From NCBI RefSeq assembly GCF_018143015.1, contig NC_054749.1:33660911-33724910 (forward strand): a DNA stretch of 64,000 bases, written 5' to 3'. Position numbers and translations under genes: made by a program. This DNA comes from Lytechinus variegatus. Taxonomy: Eukaryota; Echinodermata; Echinoidea; Temnopleuroida; Toxopneustidae. Shown here piece by piece: positions 11,545 through 23,819 of this stretch (within the stretch, counting starts at the first letter, position 1; each line of letters opens with the position of its first letter). The notes beneath the pieces are model-generated. The model was not told the DNA's origin, made no database searches, and saw nothing but the letters and a program-made list of their open reading frames with translations.

Positions 11545-12025
11545 AGGGGAAGTTCACCCTGAAGAAAACTTTGTTGTGAAAATAGCAGAAAAAATAGTAA
11601 AATATATTGGTGAAGGTTTGAGGAAAATCCGTTAAAGTGTAAGAAAGTTATTAGAGTTCAAAATTTTGGATTTGTGACGTCATAAACGAGCAGCTGCCCA
11701 TGTGTTATGTTATATAAAATGTATTAATTTCAAATTTTGTATGGTTCCTGATGACTTAATTTTGTTTTCTTTTCATGATCGGGTATGAAATGATTTGTCT
11801 ATTGATATACAAAAGTTACAGTGAATACCATTTTCAATTTTCTGAGAAAATGACATTTCGTTGATTTTTTACCATTCGCTATGTAGGAATGCTGCTCGCA
11901 TATGACGTCACAAATCAAATAACTTTTTAATTATTTGATGAATTTTTCTCAAACCTTCGGCAATATTTATTATTATTTTTTCTGCTATTTTTACAATAAA
12001 CGTTTTGTCAGGGTGAACTTCCCCT
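11545..12025. mobile_element. TTAA-flanked MITE (AGGGGAAGTTCACCCTGA family), copy 1
   Basis: The terminal inverted repeats AGGGGAAGTTCACCCTGA and TCAGGGTGAACTTCCCCT are flanked by TTAA on both sides (11541-11544 and 12026-12029). That flank is the hallmark of piggyBac-type insertion. The two arms stay complementary far inward, so the element is a large hairpin. Each arm carries a palindromic TGACGTCA (11675-11682, 11903-11910). No transposase is present. The superfamily is inferred from the TTAA flank only. Confidence 0.85.
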
Positions 12026-13504
12026 TTAAGATTCTATTATCGAATACTGTATAAAGCATATGCTTACGGATAATGCATTTTGTGATTCTACATCGATCAA
12101 ATTTCTTGAAATATCGATCCTAGGTACCTGGTAAAAAAGCAAGATGACAATTTCAAGAGGATTTCACTGCTATCAATGACAAGTAACTTCAATGAATAGC
12201 TCATAATTGATGGGAGATATTCTAGACAATTCATGGTCACACAGCAGTAGGAAAACAACGTTCTAAAATGATGAAATTATGATGAGATCCCAAAAGACAA
12301 ATTAGAGATGCTGGTCCGATTTATGAACAAATGCAATGACATTGGTTGTCATTATCCTAACACTTATAATAGCGGCAAACGAACAATCACACACATCAAT
12401 GCCGTGTTATATATTTTGATACACTGATGGGAATTAATAATAGTGCAATAAACCTTTCAAATTAAGGCTTTATGGAACAACATGACCTATAGGTCCATGA
12501 TATCAGTAACGTTGGGGAATTGATAATTGAGATAAAAGAATGAAAACTTTTAAGTGCACCGACCTCCTTAAAGTAGTTTATCCCCTAATAGTTTACGTCA
12601 GTACAAAGAAATCCTGTTAACAACGTTCCCATTCAATAACAATTAAGTAATTGTAACATGACTATAATTTCTGCGTTTGCCCTTCTCCTACGCTTGTTCT
12701 TAATAACTTCACCTGTCGATTTTCTGTAACCCTCCTCATACGCTAGTCCTTTACCATTTTTTTTCTATAATTTTCCTAGAAAAGCAAACACTTCATTTTA
12801 ACTTTGTTAACGTTTGTTTTTCCCTTGTATGTTTTCGTCTTTGTATGTTTTATTTTGTATTCCTTCATTTTCTTTCTCTACCATGTTTACTGGGCTGAAC
12901 TTCTAAGATCCTACAGATCATCAATGCCAGTCCACACGCGAAGTCTGTTTTGTATACACTATTTCCTGTTATTTTCGTTATACCTTGTTTTGTTCTCTCT
13001 TGTATACTTCTTATTTACCTGTATATATGTTATTTTTATCAAGTGATATAAACATGAAATGAAATGAACCGTGAAATGGGGAGGGGGGGGGGGATTTTTA
13101 AGGCCATGATGTATTTTGCTTTTCGGATGTTGATCTAATCTTTAACAATAAGTATGGACAAAATAATAATGAGAAGCAGAGTATGATAAACGATACTCAT
13201 AATAACTCCAGCGTCACGGAATGATATATATATATGTTGGTCGTTCGCCTATGACCTTTGCATACAATGTAACAGTGGCATTAAATTCACGCAATAGTTC
13301 TAAGAACTATTTTATTTCTAAATTTGAATAAGTTTATTCTTTATTATGATTTTTAATTTATTTATTTGTTCATTTATGCATTCATCATACATATTAGTCC
13401 ATCTGTCTATGAATATATCACATACAAAATATTCCCTCTGGACTTCGCGAGCTTTTATCGGACTAGAGTTGGTTTCCTTGTGTGACTGTAGTATCATTTG
13501 GTTA

Positions 13505-14020
13505 CACTTCGTAATTCCGAAGGTTCTTTATTTCGAAGGTTCGTAATTCCGAAACACGTAAATTGCCTATGTCCAGTTGTCATGACGATTAACCGCCTTT
13601 TTCAGGACGGGCGCTCGTAAAAATAATGCGGCTTATTTTCGGAGTTTGTGAACGCAAGTTTTATTGAATTAGGATAGGTTCGATGTTCCGAAGGTTCGTT
13701 AGTCCGAAAACGAAATAATTTTCGTTGTTCCGAAGTTTCTTTAATCCGAAAACGAAATAAGGTTCGTTAATCATTACGTTTTCGGACTAACGAACCTTCG
13801 GAATTACGAACCTCATTTCGTTTTCGGATAAACGAACCTCACTTTGTTTTTTGTACTTACGAACCTTCGGAATTACGAACCTCATTTTGTTTTCGGACTT
13901 ACGAACCTTCGGAATTACGAACCTTCGCAAATACGAACCTTCGGAATAACGAACCTTCGGAATAACGAACCTTCGGAATATCCGAACCTTCGGAATAACG
14001 AAGCTTCGGAATTACGAATG
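13505..14020. mobile_element. Inverted-repeat element built of TTCGTAATTCCGAAG units, copy 2
   Basis: It has the same ends and internal GAACCTTCGGAATTACGAA tandem units as the copy at 2821-3183. It is longer because of extra sequence around 13570-13680. Its right end stops 24 bases from the splice donor of GPCR exon 2, so the repeat nearly abuts a coding exon. Confidence 0.8.
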
Positions 14021-14044
14021 TATGCGGTATCGGTTGAACCTCAC

Positions 14045-14191
14045 CTGTGATCTTAGTGTTCTGGACCTGGAGATAGCTAAACACACCATTGAGTTACCAA
14101 TTATGGCTACACAGATGATAATACTAAGGACTGCAGTCAGAAAAATCTCGACCCCTAGAGGCAGGCTCATTTGGTTCACAGTGCTCGGTGT
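14045..14191 (-). CDS. Class A GPCR, exon 2: end of the N-terminus and TM1
   Basis: This 147-base exon (49 codons) has a textbook acceptor (pyrimidine tract then TTACAG, 14192-14194) and the donor CAG|GTGAGG (14044). It translates to a short polar lead (TPSTVNQMSLPLG) and then a clear transmembrane helix, EIFLTAVLSIIICVAIIGNS, with the class A TM1 signature GN (N62 in the assembled protein). The cytoplasmic turn RSRTLRSQ follows. It joins in phase 0 to the TM2 exon, giving the normal TM1-loop-TM2 spacing. If exon 1 proves wrong, an internal ATG (MSLPLG) could serve as start. The exon is squeezed between a transposable element on its 3' side and a 450-bp AGT array on its 5' side. Confidence 0.88.
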
Positions 14192-14414
14192 CTGTAAGAA
14201 AAAAAGATGAGAAGAGAAATTTTGCTTTTAAGTAACACCGAGGAAATATAATGGGAACAGATAAAGAAAGATCGGGGGAAATATTTATAGAAACGTTACC
14301 CCCAATACACCCCGGACACGAACAAAACGCATGGAATATAATTACCCTCGGGATTAGTCTGCGTTGGCTGGAAGTCAATGTCTTGTGACAATGGGAATGC
14401 TATTTTCTTTTTTT

Positions 14415-14493
14415 AGTAGGAGTAGTAGTAGTAGTAATATCGTAGTAGTAGTAGTAATAGAAGCAGTAGTAGTAATAGTAGTAGTAGTAGTAA

Positions 14494-14562
<69 letters not shown>

Positions 14563-14582
14563 AAGCAGTAGTAGTAGTAGTG

Positions 14583-14663
<81 letters not shown>

Positions 14664-14667
14664 ATAA

Positions 14668-14726
<59 letters not shown>

Positions 14727-14727
14727 A

Positions 14728-14777
<50 letters not shown>

Positions 14778-14866
14778 ATAGTAGTAGTAGTAGTAGTAGT
14801 ATAGTAGTAGTAGCAGCAGCAGCATCAGTGTAGTAGTAGCAGCATCAGTGTAGTAGTAGTAGCATT
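14415..14866. repeat. AGT/ACT trinucleotide array, about 450 bp
   Basis: This is a nearly pure AGT repeat with occasional AAT, AGC and TGG interruptions. It lies 223 bases upstream (in transcript sense) of the GPCR exon 2 acceptor, where the pre-mRNA would read UACUACUAC. Long Val and Tyr runs predicted on its two strands are artefacts of the repeat. Confidence 0.97.
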
Positions 14867-16635
14867 AGCAGAAAGGGGACGCCTGGGAGAACCCCCCCCC
14901 AAAAAAAAAAAAAAAAAAAGGTAATCTGACAAAAAGAATAAACGACCCAGAATAATAGAGGAAAGGGGAAGAACTTAAAAGAAAGGAACGTTAAAGGGAA
15001 AAGGGGTTATTATGAAATATCAAAAATATGTCACAAAATTAATGTCTGATCTCCACTGAAAGTTAAAATGTCCCCTCATCCAGGAGACTCTTCATAATAT
15101 TTGACTTATTACGCAACTCGCGCTCCATTATTGCATTATCATAGCAATCGCCTGACTGTCATCATACAACAAGTTCACATCAAAACACAGCTATGATGAT
15201 ATTTCAGACGAATTTATTAGCAGATGAAAGCTGCAATGAACGTGTTCCAAACTTCCAGGGACCGGGGTATACAACGACAAGATCACAACGAACATCAATC
15301 AATAAATCGGTTCATTCAGTCTTCCCTTACCAATAACAAAAAAAAAATTACTTAAAAATAATCCTTTGGAAAGCGAGGAATATTCGACCCTGTGATTTCT
15401 CACAAAATCGCGTTTCCCCTTCGTGTTGTGAACGTCACGAACGTGAAAATCACCTGTTTAGTCATGTCTGCATTAGCGAAAAATAAGACAAAATACTACA
15501 TACACATCCAAACGTAAATAAAAATCGAGCACAATTTCTACAGAATAATTGCTTTCGGAGAAAACCAGAAAGAAACGATATAAGAAGGATATAGCAACTG
15601 TAAGAATTACCTTGATAAACCAAATCGCAATATGACTCGTTCCATGTTTTATTTTCAGTTAAGTTCAGGAACAGTCACTCATTATACCTGCACGAGCAGA
15701 CATTACCTGAACTGTATTGAGTACGAACTACTTTTCCAAAATCCCCGTCTCTATTTTCCATTACACTATATACCCTTTAAAGACCTGCTCGTTTATTGTC
15801 CTCTGTGAGAATATTTTTCTTACAAAATTTGATGTTGGTGAATTATTTTATTGTGCTCCATCTCATGCATGGTTTTCGACTGTCTGTTAGGCAATCATTC
15901 GGTAATCTGTTACTCCTGAGTCGGCGGGAAAGTTAAGATCGCTAAGAAGTATAGAAAAGAGGGAATCTTCTAGAAAGTAGGGGCAAGGACGACGTATTAC
16001 TGTCGATAATATCTTTGAATTCAAAGGAAAGTAATAAGCACGCGCATGGAATTCCTTGAATTTTGGCCCCTTGATCAAGGAAATAAGAGTATAGGAGTGT
16101 AAGAAGAAATATGGTTGAAGTCTCTAGTGATACATCATGTGGAATAATACCCGTAAGGTTAATTGAACACGTCCATTAAAGCGCATAAAGAAATGTAGAT
16201 GCCACTTGTAACCTGTGTAAAGAGTGAATGCCCCACCCCCTCGCCTTCTAACATGAATTCGATATCTGCATATTTATATGTTTAGTCTGGCTGCATATGA
16301 GGTAAGATAAGGCACATTTAAGTTTTGAAATATAAGAATATTGATATTTCAAGAATTAGCATATTTTCACAAAGCAGTGTAATGCACATCGCAAGTGATA
16401 AGCAAAGGAGAGATGTCACGCATTCTGTTGTGTTTTTATATGCTCACCCTTCCACATTTTGATAAATGATTCATTAACCCTATTTCTTTTGTATTTTATT
16501 CTATGATTTATAGATTTTTTTTTCTTTTTTACAATACTGAGGAATATCTCTCTCTCCACTGAATGTAACAAAATGGAGGTCTAATGTTCAGGGAGGAGTC
16601 AAACCTTATTTCATGTTATTATGGATTTTCATGGA
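14867..16635. other. Non-coding intronic sequence
   Basis: It begins with a C run followed by an A run (about 14892-14918). No gene, hairpin element or RNA gene was recognised in the remainder. Short open frames lack motifs and splice context. Confidence 0.5.
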
Positions 16636-16852
16636 CTTTGAAACAGAGCACCCAGCCATGGCGTAGTTTCATTCAGCATTACTAGTATCATCCACAGTGT
16701 GCTGCACTCGACCCAGGTGAGGTAAATGGGTACCCGGTATGAATTTATTCCTTGAAATGCGTATGGCCGCGAAGCTAAAGCCGGGGTAATAATATCCAAG
16801 TCTTTTGGAAACGCATAGAGACGTTATGTTCATAATGTGATATGCGCTATCA
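16636..16852 (+). mobile_element. SINE family A, 5'-truncated and diverged copy
   Basis: It shares TTTGAAACAGAG, CAGCCATGGCGTA, GCTGCACTCGACCCAGGTGA and AAATGGGTACCCGGTA with the other family A copies, but lacks the tRNA head with its A and B boxes. It ends in degenerate sequence around GTGATATGCGCTAT. Confidence 0.75.
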
Positions 16853-16944
16853 TTAGTGGAGAATAAATAAGATGTTTAATTTTTCGAATAAACACAAGGA
16901 AAGGTTATATGGTGACATCATCAGTTTCCTCATTTAAATACTGA

Positions 16945-17086
16945 CCAGGGTCCTGTAACACAAAGGTTAGCAATTAATTGTACGCTTGATTTTCACGATT
17001 GATTGTACATTAATTGTAGTCAATGCAATCAATCGTATAGACAAATTTTCTACGATCATTGCTAAGTTTTGTGTTACGGGGCACCA
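16945..17086. mobile_element. Short hairpin MITE with TGTAACACAAA ends
   Basis: The left AGGGTCCTGTAACACAAAGG..TTAGCAAT and the right ATTGCTAAG..TTTGTGTTACGGGGCACC are inverted copies. The inner parts are also complementary (GATTGATTGTAC, CAATCAATCGTA). It belongs to the set of elements whose ends resemble GGGCC or GGGTCC. Confidence 0.8.
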
Positions 17087-17227
17087 GGTTGTTCATCATG
17101 ATAAACGTTTAGGCTATTAAACTGCATGTAGCTAGAAATGTTACAATTCATGTCAGTGAGCCCGGCTCTTTTAACATCTCTTCCGAGGGGTCAGGGGGAA
17201 TAATGACTGAACAAAGTGTCAAAGTGT

Positions 17228-17464
17228 CACAGCAAAAACTGTGGTGTTAACCGGTGTACATAGAGGACCATATATTATTTTACACCGGTGTTAAATTGGT
17301 GATGTTAGTTTTACACCTATAGGTGTTATTACAACACCTTTTGTTGTTACATTTACACTCTTTGGTGTTATGTATAATCTCTAGGGTGTAATTTTAACAC
17401 CACAGGGTGTGGTCCTCTATTCACACCAATTGGTGTCAGTTTTAACACCGCAGTTTTTACAGTG
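17228..17464. mobile_element. MITE with CACAGCAAAAACTG/CAGTTTTTACAGTG ends, copy 1
   Basis: Inverted termini enclose tandem GGTGTTA/TAACACC words that recur throughout and make the element strongly self-complementary. The same element lies in the opposite orientation at 59907-60124. AGAGGACCA and TGGTCCTCT mark the inner boundary of the termini. Confidence 0.85.
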
Positions 17465-17945
17465 ATGCATTACTAGTATCAGAGCCAGTATATGTTTGAA
17501 ATACTGGCAGTAGATCGAATTGGCAGTCATTACCATCTTCCTCACACATCCTCTTTGCTCCCCCCCCCCCATCTATCACCCTTCCTATTCTCTCCCTTCA
17601 CTCCTCGCTTCCGTCTACCACTTTCTCTTTTTTCGATGTCTCCCCCATCTTCTCACCCCCTTCTGCTTCTGCCCCTCACTTCCTTTGCTAACCAAAGAAA
17701 TATGAGTCCACCATATTTTATGTACAGAGATCCGGGTTGACCCACCAGTGAAAGCACAGTCGTGATGAAAATAATATTAAAAGTGACAGACGCGATACAA
17801 TACGTTACTTTGTCATGTGTCAGTTTAACCACAAACGATCATGTGAGTGACACAAACTGCCAAAATTTTAGAGGGAGGAAAAGGTGAAGTCATGACATGA
17901 TACCGAGAAACCTTGTTAACGTTAACACGGAATATCCTAGTAAAA

Positions 17946-18560
17946 CGATATATGATTATGATTATGATATATCATGATGATGATATTCGCTGATGTTTGA
18001 TGATGTTGCTGCTAACGACTTCGATACTAATAGCAACAACAACACTATCAACATGAAATATCAAAAACACTTGCGATGTAAAGATACTAACTACAGCAAT
18101 AATGATAACGGTGATTGTCATGATTATGGTGATAAGGATAATCATTATCACAATAATAACCAATAGAAAAACAACTGCATCAATAAGAATCACTATAACG
18201 ATGATGATTACGATAGCGATGATGAATATGATGAAGATAGTGGTGATGATGACGAAGATTGTATAGGTGATGTAGGTGGTGATGATGATGATGAGGAGGA
18301 GGATGTTGATGATGATGATGATGGTGGTGGTGGTGATGATGCTGCTGCTGATGATGACGATGGCGATGATGATAATGATGGTGGTGGTGGTGGTGGTGGT
18401 GGTGGTGATGATGATGATGGTGGTGGTGATATTGAGGATGATAATGATGATGATGGTGGTGATGAATAATTATGATAATGATGATGATGGTGCTAATGAT
18501 GATTGTGGTGGTGGTGATGCTGCTTCTGCTGCTGATGATGGTGGTGGTGATTGTAATATT
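17946..18560. repeat. GAT/GGT microsatellite region
   Basis: It becomes dense from about 18196 to 18555, with GATGAT, GGTGGT, GCTGCT and GACGAT runs; the left part is more diverged. Open frames rich in Met/Val or Ile on the two strands are by-products. A 72-codon frame in the left part has no coding features. Confidence 0.9.
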
Positions 18561-20265
18561 TCACGATAATAATGTACAATTTTATCACCTGACCCATGAG
18601 ATCGGAGAGATGATTCATACAAACTGATAAATGATATTCTCAGAAGTATCTGTGTCTTGTTTCTCCAACATTGACGAGATAAAACATTGACGACTTTCGT
18701 ACGCGGAAACCGTTCCAAACCCTTTCCGCCAATGTGATGTCTTCCAAAGCAAAATTCCTCTCGCTTCAAAGCAATACGAAAGAAAATTATACGAGGCAAT
18801 ATCTCACTGCAATCAAAGAAAATCCTTTAGATACTAAAATAGTTTGAATAAATGTGCCCCTCAATCTAGACGTCGACCGTACGTAGCAACGAGTTCCCAT
18901 GAAGAACTAATAACCAAACAAAAATCTCCTTTCGAAGTCATAATATCACAGGAGTTTGTTTTTAGAGCGTGCAAAAAGCCAACTCGTATGCAGAGTAAGC
19001 TAACGTCTGTTTGACCATTCAAGAAGGAATGGAGAAAGTAATATATGCGTTTCCTGTTATGCACTTTTTACATTCTTTGAAAGCGCGGGAGATGATAATA
19101 TATGACGTCATGACGATTATGATTCTCGGTCCAGACTGGTTGGTCAATTTGAGTGAAGATGTGCATTGATGTCGACTGAAAACCCGATTTAAAGTCGGGT
19201 TGATACATGACATGTATAAAAGAAATATGATTTGAATTATTTCCTCCCCCTCCTATGTTTACTACTTCCCTCTGTTCTATTTCTTATTCCCCCCATCGTT
19301 CCATGAATTACTTTGCTCCTGCATGTCCTATTCTTCCACATCCAAAACAACCCACTGATCACATTGTGTCTACCCCCCCTACTCCCCGCATACTCATGTC
19401 TTTCCACAATATATGATATATTTAATTTCCTCTTCTTGGCTTGCAAACGCTATGAAACATTTTTCATTTCCTGTAATCCGGCATTATGCGATAAAGGAAA
19501 AGAAAGGTCTATCCTCATGATCAACGTATATGGCACTCGATCAATATTAGATTTCAGATTCTAACATATTATCTGACATAAGTAATGTTATTATCGTGTA
19601 TCTGATATTTGTCCCTATTCGAATAACGGGGATGTGAACGGAGTTGATGCACCAGTGCCATCAACATGTTCAACGTTTCGTGTCCGCAAACACTGAATGA
19701 GTTCCATGCCACTATTTCAATTTTAGCAAGGAGATTTAGTAAGCATAATGGAGCCGATAAAAGAGTAAGAGGGTCGCGATTAGGCGAAATTCAGCAATTT
19801 TGTCGATGAAAATATGATAAAAAATAATTATATAATCAATTCAACCTTGAATGAATGAACGAACAAGAATATGGACTAAAGTCTGATATAATTCATCATT
19901 GACTGCATGGAATAGGATTTTTTCGTGTTGAGATTGAATTGATGGAATAAAAAAAAATGTTAATGAGATTTAAAGGAAGAGTATGTAACACCATGTCATT
20001 GTTTCGTTACAGGTAAATTCTAACGTCGAATAACATTATTATGCTAAAATAAATTGTATAGAAGAACATGATGGAGAATTACCAGTGAATATACAAACCC
20101 ATGATTCAAATTTATTGATGAGGCGATGTTTTCTATACGTTGCATCTTCACAATTAATTTTTGAGAGATCAAAGCAAGCGTACAAACAATCGATTAATTT
20201 CAAATTAATTATTTATTTTTTATTCAACTTTTAGAGAAAGAAATCCAACAATGACAAGATTCCAC
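18561..20265. other. Non-coding intronic sequence
   Basis: No element or exon was recognised. A CRE-like TGACGTCA occurs near 19104 outside any MITE. Confidence 0.45.
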
Positions 20266-20551
20266 TACTCTCTAAATGCGAAATATCTAATCTAGTCCCT
20301 AGTCACACTTCTCTCAGAGTGATTGTATGGAACAATCCTTTTGGAGTGAACTGCACTTCCTTATAGAGTGAATTATAGCTCCTTTTGGAGTGAACTATAC
20401 ATCTTTGTAGACATATTCAATCCAAAAGAGGTAAAATCCACTCTATAAAGATTCAAATCTCACTCGAAAATGAGTGAGTTTGTCTTACTCCGAGAAGAGT
20501 GTGATTAGGAATGAGATATAAGTTCTTTTGCATTTAGCAAAGAGAGTATAC
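20266..20551. mobile_element. Hairpin element with CTCTAAATGC/GCATTTAGC ends
   Basis: The left CTCTCTAAATGCGAA..CACACTTCTC is the imperfect complement of the right GAGAAGAGTGTG..GCATTTAGCAAAGAGAG. The middle contains repeated TTTGGAGTGAA words and their complements. It is non-coding. The family is unknown to me. Confidence 0.65.
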
Positions 20552-21918
20552 TATCCCTCTAATTGAATCCCTAGATAAGCAATATTAGAGGTGTTTTATG
20601 ACCAACCAATCAATTAAAATGCAAATATTGAATTATGCGTTGATATGTCAGCCCATTGAATAACATGTACTGTATTAGGTGACACATCTAGAAAGATTGA
20701 GGGCATTATCAGTTCAGACAGAAACATCCCTCATCAAACAAGGGACCCGTTCCTACTCGAGAAGCTTTAGTTAAAAAAAACATGAGGTATAATGATCTCT
20801 AGCTAAATATGATCATGATCACTGTATACCTTGCGTTGCCATGGCTACATGTGTAGTTATTGCAATAAAATATATGAAAACGTGTAATTTGAACATGATA
20901 AAAAGTCACCAATCTTTAAGGAAATAATATTCCATCGAACAAAGGGAGGCAAACCCAGATCAAATTATAGTTTCGGATTTGACCAAACTGTCCATTATCC
21001 AATCTAAAGAATAATATGGATAGATTTCCAGGAAAGGGGACCCCTTTCATAATTTATGCTTTTACTTATACTCAGTCAGTAATTTTCCTGAACACACTGA
21101 CAAAAGTAACCCTTGAATGATAAAACTCAATTGCTAGAATTGTGATTTGAGCCATTTAAGAGCCATTAAAAAAATCTATGTTTCTTAGATTATTAATTCT
21201 ACTCAGTAAATTCAGACTAAAATTTCTTGCCCTAAAAAGTATTTGTGTAAAATTTCATCAGAGACTAATTTTGAAAACAATCAGAACATTATTTGGCATT
21301 ATGCGAACTGCTCGTCTGTCATAGTTTGATTGATCCCTTGAAGCAGTTCTTTCAACCTTAACGACAGCCTTTTCACCCCCCCCCCCATTCTGGCACAGTT
21401 ATATATCATCTTCAATTCTTTAAAGAAATAGCATTTGTTTATCATTTCTGTTTTTTATTATTTTATTCATGCAAGCACATAAATTACTGACTTTATCCCC
21501 ATAGAATCATACTGTGGTTACAAATATCCAAGATTAGCTATTATCCCATGTATACAATTATTCTTCTCTACTCCTTTTTTAAATTTCAGCATATTACATT
21601 GTATTTTATTACTTTTACATGTCATTCTGTTATGGTCAATGATATTGTATATATTTTTTATTTTACCATGTAAAGAATTTCGCAATTCAGCCTTCGGCTG
21701 CGATGAAGTTTTCTTAATAAGCCACCGCAATTTCAATTTCAATTAAAAAATCTCTCATTGAAAAAATGAAGGGGGCACCCTGATACAAACTTTTTTTAAA
21801 GAAAATGAAGAAAAACGAGAAAAGTATATTTATAATGTTATGCGAAAATCCAACACGGAAAAAACAGAGCAATGGATTTTTATTAAATGTTTCGATTTTG
21901 TGTCGTCACAATGCGAGC
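20552..21918. other. Non-coding intronic sequence
   Basis: It holds only a C run near 21377. The minus-strand open frame at 21518-21742 shows no recognisable domain and no convincing splice sites. Confidence 0.45.
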
Positions 21919-22066
21919 AGGGCCCGTTGCAGAAAGAGTTGCAATCAATCGCAACTCTGAAAATCATGCGCAACTTGATTTTTAACCAATCAACAGCGCG
22001 CATTTTGGACTTGCGATTGATTTTTTGACTTGCGTTTAAACGCAACTCTTTCTGCAACAGGCCCCT
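21919..22066. mobile_element. 146-bp MITE, GGGCCCGTTGCAGAAAGAG family, copy 1
   Basis: The termini GGGCCCGTTGCAGAAAGAGT and ACTCTTTCTGCAACAGGCCC are perfect-type inverted repeats around a self-complementary core (GCAACTCTG, GCGCGCATTTT, GACTTGCG). Its sister copy at 28491-28635 has the opposite internal orientation and is nested in another MITE. Confidence 0.9.
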
Positions 22067-22095
22067 GTCGCCATACTCTGATTCGCGCTTTCCCT

Positions 22096-22240
22096 ACACT
22101 GTAAAGACGCTGTTTAGAATTTCAAACAACTGTTTAAACTTAAACAAGTTGATTAAAAACTTTATAAAATTACAAAAAAGTTTAAACAACTTGTTGTTAG
22201 AGTGACAGGCTTAAACAACGTGCTATTTTTAAATAATACT
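22096..22240. mobile_element. Element with ACACTGTAAAGACG end and TTTAAACAAC core
   Basis: It starts ACACTGTAAAGACGCTGTTT and is rich in GTTTAAAC/AAACAACTTG words that pair internally. The right end is not sharply defined. Similar TGTTTAAAC-rich sequence lies at 60683-60870. Confidence 0.5.
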
Positions 22241-23575
22241 CCCGCTTGCAAGACAACGTCAAACAAAAATTCATTCGCGCTTCTATCTATCATGTCTATG
22301 AGGATAATCATTTGAATTATCATGAACCCCCATGGACCATCATGACCATTAGCAAATGGGAATCGTCACACATATCTAATGGAAATTAACGTTTACATCA
22401 TCATGAAACGAATGGCTCCGAAACAAATTAAGTGAATGAGAACGATGTGTAGAGTTCAGTTCGACACGTAAATTATGACTAATGATCTTGGAAAATCCAA
22501 GCTGAAGACACCTTCGAGGATCAATACATTAGTACAACGCTATAGTCTGTTGCGAACAATATTGAAATCAAATACCATTATTATTATTTCGGGGAAATGA
22601 GCCTAGTGTGACTTACCAGTGTAATGAGCATGATGAGCGAAAAATTTTGGCCTAAAATGCTGGTGAGTGTCTCCGGGGAGTATGTGCGTGTAAGGAGATC
22701 ATGAAATAATAAATGTCCCATCAATCTTTTCTTTTTCTTCGACTTCTCTCTCCCTCGCTCTTTCTCTTTGTCATCATGTATCACATCAAATCTTATTGCG
22801 AAATGTCTCAGTCAGTAATTTAAATAATATTTCATTTTATCATTGCTTTCATAAATAATGGACAGCGCCCCCTATTGACGAACCCGGCAAGTCAGTGCTT
22901 CTCGGTTAATTACATCCTTCATGGCTTCAAGCATATTATATAGAGCTATTTATCTGTAATAGCTCTATGCTTCAAGCACGGATGGATGGTTTTACCATCT
23001 ATGGTTTTACCTGTCACAGCTGCATATCAATCCATCAATGTAGTGGGGGTACACGGTAGATAAGATGTTTTTTCCCGGGATTTTTCTAAGTTAATAGAAT
23101 ATTCAAATATGACTAGAATAGCAGTTGCCCCAATGCACCCAGCTGACCCTAACTATTACAATTTTTTACTGATTTGTTTTAGAGGGTGGACCTATTACTG
23201 CTTTAATCACCATTTCTTGTTAATTCTGAAAACTGACAAGGTTTCCTAAGAAACAGTGTTCCCATTTTTATGCCTGGACTTAAGACATCATGGTGAACAA
23301 TAAGGCAATTACCCCATGGACAGGTCTCCTATAGTCCCGCTGTGTATGAGTACTCTTCTTGACGCACTAAATGACTTAAACATTACTTCACGCTGCGACA
23401 TTATAATCGCGCCAAAATTGGTTGATGCTCGAAATCGAAAAATTATATAAAAAAGTATCTTTTGTTCAAAAGTATGAATTCAATGTCAGATTAATTGTAG
23501 AAAGTTTGTATAGAAAATCTTGTCTGACGGATGGCAAAACTAGTCTATATTATACATACAATATGTTGTAAATTA
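22241..23575. other. Non-coding intronic sequence
   Basis: No gene was recognised. A short inverted pair around TATAGAGCTATTT/TAATAGCTCTATG (about 22940-22972) forms a hairpin. Confidence 0.45.
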
Positions 23576-23819
23576 CGGGGGCCGCGGAAGCGGGGGGGGG
23601 GCTGGGGCTGCCCTCCCCACTTTTTTCCTAAACCGTGTACAAAAACGTAAAAATTACCAAGTCAAGTTTATTAAAAACATGAGTCGCAGCAAAATGGCTG
23701 AATTGTTCATGTATACAAAGTAAAAACAATTTAAAAGACTCATTACATATTTCAAACATTAAAAAACAATAACCTTTGTATGGTCAGCCCCCCACTTTGA
23801 AAACCGTTCCGCGGCCCCT
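23576..23819. mobile_element. Element with GGGGCCGCGG/CCGCGGCCCC ends, copy 1
   Basis: It begins GGGGCCGCGGAAGCGG followed by a G run and ends ACCGTTCCGCGGCCCC. Internal words AAACCGTGTACAAAAACG and CACTTTGAAAACCGTTCC are shared with the copy at 59018-59188. It has no coding content. Confidence 0.8.

Larger units (their letters stand above)
8777..14044 (-). other. GPCR intron 2 (about 5.3 kb)
   Basis: On the minus strand the intron runs from CAG|GTGAGG at 14044 to TTTGCAG at 8777. It contains an inverted-repeat element (about 10060-10392), a duplicated 117-bp block, a TTAA-flanked MITE (11545-12025) and the second TTCGTAATTCCGAAG element (13505-14020). No other exon is needed or seen: the reading frame joins exactly at phase 0. 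Confidence 0.8.

Noticed and set aside
14364-14825. Open frames of 141-146 codons of almost pure Val or Tyr
   Set aside because: They are the two strands of the AGT microsatellite.
18276-18569. Met/Val-rich frame of 97 codons
   Set aside because: By-product of GAT/GGT repeats.
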